A stretch of 64,000 bases of DNA from Variibacter gotjawalensis (GTDB lineage: Bacteria; Pseudomonadota; Alphaproteobacteria; Rhizobiales; Xanthobacteraceae): positions 2,123,501-2,187,500 of the forward strand of contig NZ_AP014946.1 in assembly GCF_002355335.1 (NCBI RefSeq), read 5' to 3'. How positions within the stretch are numbered: the stretch's first letter is position 1; each line of letters opens with the position of its first letter. Below, piece after piece: positions 61,157 through 64,000 of the stretch. Made by a program: the position numbers and the translations under genes. The notes beneath the pieces were generated by a model. That model did not search any database. It saw only the letters and a program-made list of their open reading frames with translations, and was not told where the DNA came from.

Positions 61157-63475
61157 ATGCTAGCTGCGCTCCGATGGGCGGCATGGGGACTCTCAGCAAC
61201 GATCGCTATGATCATGCTGATGCAGCCCGTTAGCGTCCAGGCGCAGCTGTTGCTCGGAGTCACGATCATCATCGCGATGCTTGTGCTGTGGACATTCTTC
61301 TCCAGCATCTCGATCGCGCGTCAGCTCTTCATCGCTTTCGGCAGCTTCGTCGTCATGCGCTACGTTTACTGGCGCGCGACCAGCACTCTGCCGCCGCTGA
61401 GCGATCCGATCGGCTTCGGCTTCGGCTTCACGCTGCTGATGGCTGAACTCTACTGCTTCCTCATTCTCGCGATCAGCCTCATCGTCAATGCGGACCCGTT
61501 GAAACGTCCGCCGATGCCGGTCGATCCAGACAATGAACTGCCGACCGTCGACGTGTTCGTGCCCTCGTACAACGAGGACGAATACATCCTTGCGACCACC
61601 ATCGCGGCCGCCAAGTCGATGGACTATCCGCCCGACAAGCTCACCGTGTGGCTGCTCGACGACGGCGGGACGGATCAGAAGTGTAACGACTCGAATCCCG
61701 AGAAAGCCGTTGCCGCGCTTGCGCGGCGATTGTCATTGCAGAAGCTTTGCTCCGAACTCGGTGCGCAATATCTAACGCGCGCGAAGAACGAGCACGCCAA
61801 AGCCGGCAACATGAACAACGGCTTGAAGCATTCGAACGGCGAAGTCATCGTCGTGTTCGATGCCGACCACGCGCCGTTCCGCGAATTCTTGCGCGAGACG
61901 ATCGGCCACTTCAAGCGCGACCCGAAGCTCTTCCTTGTGCAGACGCCGCACGTGTTCCTCAATCCGGACCCGATCGAGCGCAACCTGCAGACCTGGGAGC
62001 GCATGCCGTCCGAGAACGAGATGTTCTACTCGGTCACGCAGCGCGGTCTCGACAAGTGGAACGGCTCGTTCTTCTGCGGCTCCGCGGCGTTGCTGCGTCG
62101 CGCCGCGCTCGAAACGACCGGCGGTTTCTCGGGTATCACCATCACCGAAGACTGCGAGACCGCGTTCGAACTTCACGCGAAGGGCTGGACCAGCGTTTTC
62201 GTCGACAAGCCGCTGATCGCCGGCTTGCAGCCGGAAACCTTCTCGTCGTTCATCGGTCAGCGTTCGCGCTGGTGTCAGGGCATGTTCCAAATCCTGATGC
62301 TGAAGAATCCGTCGCTCAAGCTCGGCCTGAATTTCATTCAGCGCATCGCGTATCTCTCGAGCATGACGTTCTGGTTCTTCCCGCTGCCGCGCCTGATCTT
62401 CATGTTCGCGCCGCTGATCTACATCTTCTTCGACACCAAGATCTTCGTGTCGAACGTCGACGAAGCGATTGCCTACACGTCGACTTACATCGTCGTGAAC
62501 ATGCTGCTGCAGAACTTCCTCTACGGCCGCGTGCGCTGGCCGTGGATTTCGGAGCTCTACGAATACGTTCAGGGCGTCTATCTCTCGAAGGCGATTTTTT
62601 CGGTTGTCTTGAGCCCGCGTAAGCCGACCTTCAACGTCACCGCGAAGGGCCTCTCGCTCGACAAAGATCATCTGTCGGAACTGGCTTGGCCGTATTTCGC
62701 GATCTACGCCTTGCTGATGTTCGGCGGCTGTGTCGCTTTCTATCGCTACATGTTCGAGCCCGGCGTCACCAACTTGATGCTGATTGTCGGCCTGTGGAAC
62801 ACGTTCAATCTCATCATCGCGGGCGCAGCACTCGGCGTCGTCTCGGAACGCCGCGCCGTCGATCGTCATCCGCGCCTCGGCATCGAACGCAGCGCCGCGC
62901 TGAGCGCAAACGGCCGCGTCGTTCCGGTCATCGTCATCAACGTGTCGACCGGCGGCTGCGGCATTCGCCCGGTCGAAGGCGCGCTGCCGGGTGACATCAC
63001 CAAAGGCCGTCTTCACATCGTGCCGCTTGGCAATCGCGTCACCGACGAGAGCCTGCCGGTCGTTCTACGCCACGCGCAGTCGCCGGAGACGAACTACTAC
63101 GGTTTCGAATTCGACGGCATTACCAACCGCGAATACAATGCGCTCGCGGATCTGATGTACGGCGAGGCGAGCGCTCTGCAGCGGTTCCTCGACCATCGCC
63201 GCTCGCACAAGAATCTCTTCGCCGGCACATTCCAGATGTTGATCTGGGGCGTGACCGAACCGATCCGCGCCTTCTCGCTGCTGATCCGCGGCAAGACGGC
63301 GCAAAGCATAGTCGACGCACCGAAGGAAACATCGACGGCGGAGCAGAAGGTCGACAAGACGGTCGACGCGACGCTCGATCCGCTGCAGACGATTACGCAG
63401 CGGCTCAGGCAAGAAAAAGCCGACGCTGCCGCAGCTGCCGCCGCAAGCGGCATTCCAGAACCACGGAGCGCCTGA
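61157..63475 (+). CDS. bcsA: Cellulose synthase catalytic subunit (UDP-forming) with PilZ domain
   Basis: The 772-residue inner-membrane glycosyltransferase polymerises UDP-glucose and translocates cellulose. It has about eight helices. The family-2 motifs are DDGG (168-171), DAD (235-237), TED (330-332) and QRSRW (368-372). The PilZ c-di-GMP-binding domain follows, with R566-x-x-x-R570 (RAVDR) and NVSTGG (595-600). It should therefore be activated by c-di-GMP. The Ala-rich C-terminal tail is variable in the family. Its TGA shares one base with the bcsB ATG. Confidence 0.97.
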   Translation: MLAALRWAAWGLSATIAMIMLMQPVSVQAQLLLGVTIIIAMLVLWTFFSSISIARQLFIAFGSFVVMRYVYWRATSTLPPLSDPIGFGFGFTLLMAELYCFLILAISLIVNADPLKRPPMPVDPDNELPTVDVFVPSYNEDEYILATTIAAAKSMDYPPDKLTVWLLDDGGTDQKCNDSNPEKAVAALARRLSLQKLCSELGAQYLTRAKNEHAKAGNMNNGLKHSNGEVIVVFDADHAPFREFLRETIGHFKRDPKLFLVQTPHVFLNPDPIERNLQTWERMPSENEMFYSVTQRGLDKWNGSFFCGSAALLRRAALETTGGFSGITITEDCETAFELHAKGWTSVFVDKPLIAGLQPETFSSFIGQRSRWCQGMFQILMLKNPSLKLGLNFIQRIAYLSSMTFWFFPLPRLIFMFAPLIYIFFDTKIFVSNVDEAIAYTSTYIVVNMLLQNFLYGRVRWPWISELYEYVQGVYLSKAIFSVVLSPRKPTFNVTAKGLSLDKDHLSELAWPYFAIYALLMFGGCVAFYRYMFEPGVTNLMLIVGLWNTFNLIIAGAALGVVSERRAVDRHPRLGIERSAALSANGRVVPVIVINVSTGGCGIRPVEGALPGDITKGRLHIVPLGNRVTDESLPVVLRHAQSPETNYYGFEFDGITNREYNALADLMYGEASALQRFLDHRRSHKNLFAGTFQMLIWGVTEPIRAFSLLIRGKTAQSIVDAPKETSTAEQKVDKTVDATLDPLQTITQRLRQEKADAAAAAAASGIPEPRSA

Positions 63476-64000
63476 TGGCCAAGCGCGCCGCAAAATTCAA
63501 GCGTCATGGGCTCGCCGGCGTCTGCGCCGGCGTCCTCGCGCTTGCGCTTGCGGCGACCGTCTCGGCGCAACAAGGCTTCGTTGCGTCCGATCCGCCCGCG
63601 AACGCGATCTTCCCGAGCGGCTTCTCCGGCATGACCGAAAATCAGCCGCGCTCCGAGGAGCCGCCGCAATCCGCCGCGCCGATGGCATCTCCGATGGCTG
63701 CGCCGCCGCCGGCTGCTCCCGCGAGCTTCTTGCCGCGCACCGAGTCGTCGTTCCGCCATCTACCGAACAACGTGCAGGGTTATCGGTTGGTCGGCGAAGT
63801 GGGCGACGCCGAATGGCCGATCTTCGTCACCGAAGCGCAGAGCCGCCGCGCCTTGCGCGTGCGCGTCGGTTATCTCTCGTCCGTTTCGGTGATGCCGGAA
63901 GCATCGAACCTCACGATTTCGATCAACGACAAGGTCGTCGGCCGAACCCGCATCTTGCCGCCGAAGGGCGTGCGCACCATCGAGTTCGAAATTCCGTCGA
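63475..64000 (+). CDS. bcsB: Cellulose synthase periplasmic subunit BcsB, 3' truncated by window edge
   Basis: The 175 visible residues begin with a signal peptide (GVLALALAATVSAQQ) and a Pro/Ala-rich linker. Then follows the BcsB core start (RHLPNNVQGYRLVGEVGDAE, LTISINDKVVGRTRILPP), matching the carbohydrate-binding-like domain. BcsB anchors the synthase complex in the inner membrane and guides the glucan through the periplasm. The ATG overlaps the bcsA stop by one base (TGATG). The gene continues beyond the window. Confidence 0.93.
   Translation, partial: MAKRAAKFKRHGLAGVCAGVLALALAATVSAQQGFVASDPPANAIFPSGFSGMTENQPRSEEPPQSAAPMASPMAAPPPAAPASFLPRTESSFRHLPNNVQGYRLVGEVGDAEWPIFVTEAQSRRALRVRVGYLSSVSVMPEASNLTISINDKVVGRTRILPPKGVRTIEFEIPS

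Overview
The window is a high-GC chromosomal segment from an alphaproteobacterium, most likely of the order Hyphomicrobiales (Bradyrhizobium/Rhodopseudomonas/Xanthobacteraceae-like). The evidence is a LOV-HWE histidine kinase, general-stress promoters of the GGAAC-N16/17-CGTT type, a bcsS-bcsA-bcsB cellulose operon, and a 53-bp dispersed repeat resembling intergenic repeats I associate with this group. I saw no rRNA, tRNA, transposase, phage gene or CRISPR array. Genes are tightly packed, and many neighbours share 1-4 bp stop/start overlaps.

Region 1 (1-10.4 kb), stress and signalling. It holds the end of a PHB-depolymerase-type esterase, two small hypotheticals, the large-subunit catalase katE, tiny membrane peptides, a DUF3253 protein, a PRC-barrel protein, a blue-light LOV histidine kinase divergent from a single-domain response regulator, and an L,D-transpeptidase. 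EcfG-type promoters lie between katE and the small membrane peptide (a palindromic element readable both ways), before the PRC-barrel gene and before the response regulator.

Region 2 (10.4-22.3 kb), redox and carbon metabolism. It holds a membrane haem protein with an intradiol-dioxygenase-like secreted protein, a class II aldolase, a PQQ dehydrogenase whose membrane part is a separate gene, a GH15 glycosidase, the pentose-phosphate operon gnd-zwf-gntK, and a LysR/SDR/carboxymuconolactone-decarboxylase-like set.

Region 3 (22.3-30.1 kb), a complete Nit1C cluster (nitB-C-D-E-F, a glycosyltransferase, nitG, nitH, plus a DUF1348 gene). In pseudomonads Nit1C is linked to cyanide/nitrile nitrogen assimilation. 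A textbook sigma-54 promoter precedes nitB, a perfect 11-bp hairpin follows it, and a MocR regulator is divergent.

Region 4 (31.4-45.8 kb). It holds a winged-helix/TPR regulator, an orphan Bug-type binding protein, a SemiSWEET-like protein, and a two-component pair whose 1121-residue kinase has an NCS1 nucleobase-permease-like sensor and a nine-cysteine module. Divergent from it are urtABCDE (urea/short-chain amide ABC importer), fmdA (formamidase) and fmdB. Regions 3 and 4 are bracketed by inverted copies of the 53-bp repeat. Together they suggest a nitrogen-scavenging island: nitrile/cyanide chemistry, amide/urea uptake, and formamide hydrolysis to ammonium.

Region 5 (45.8-52.8 kb). A LysR regulator is divergent from a catabolic operon of two class III CoA-transferases, a 2-hydroxychromene-2-carboxylate isomerase-like protein, a glutathione S-transferase and two Bug-type binding proteins. 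The substrate is unknown.

Region 6 (52.8-64 kb). It holds a fully overlapped cecR-ybhG-ybhF-ybhS-ybhR-type ABC-2 exporter operon, a DUF2188-like small protein, a membrane protein with a degenerate GGDEF domain, and the cellulose operon bcsS-bcsA-bcsB (bcsB runs off the right edge).
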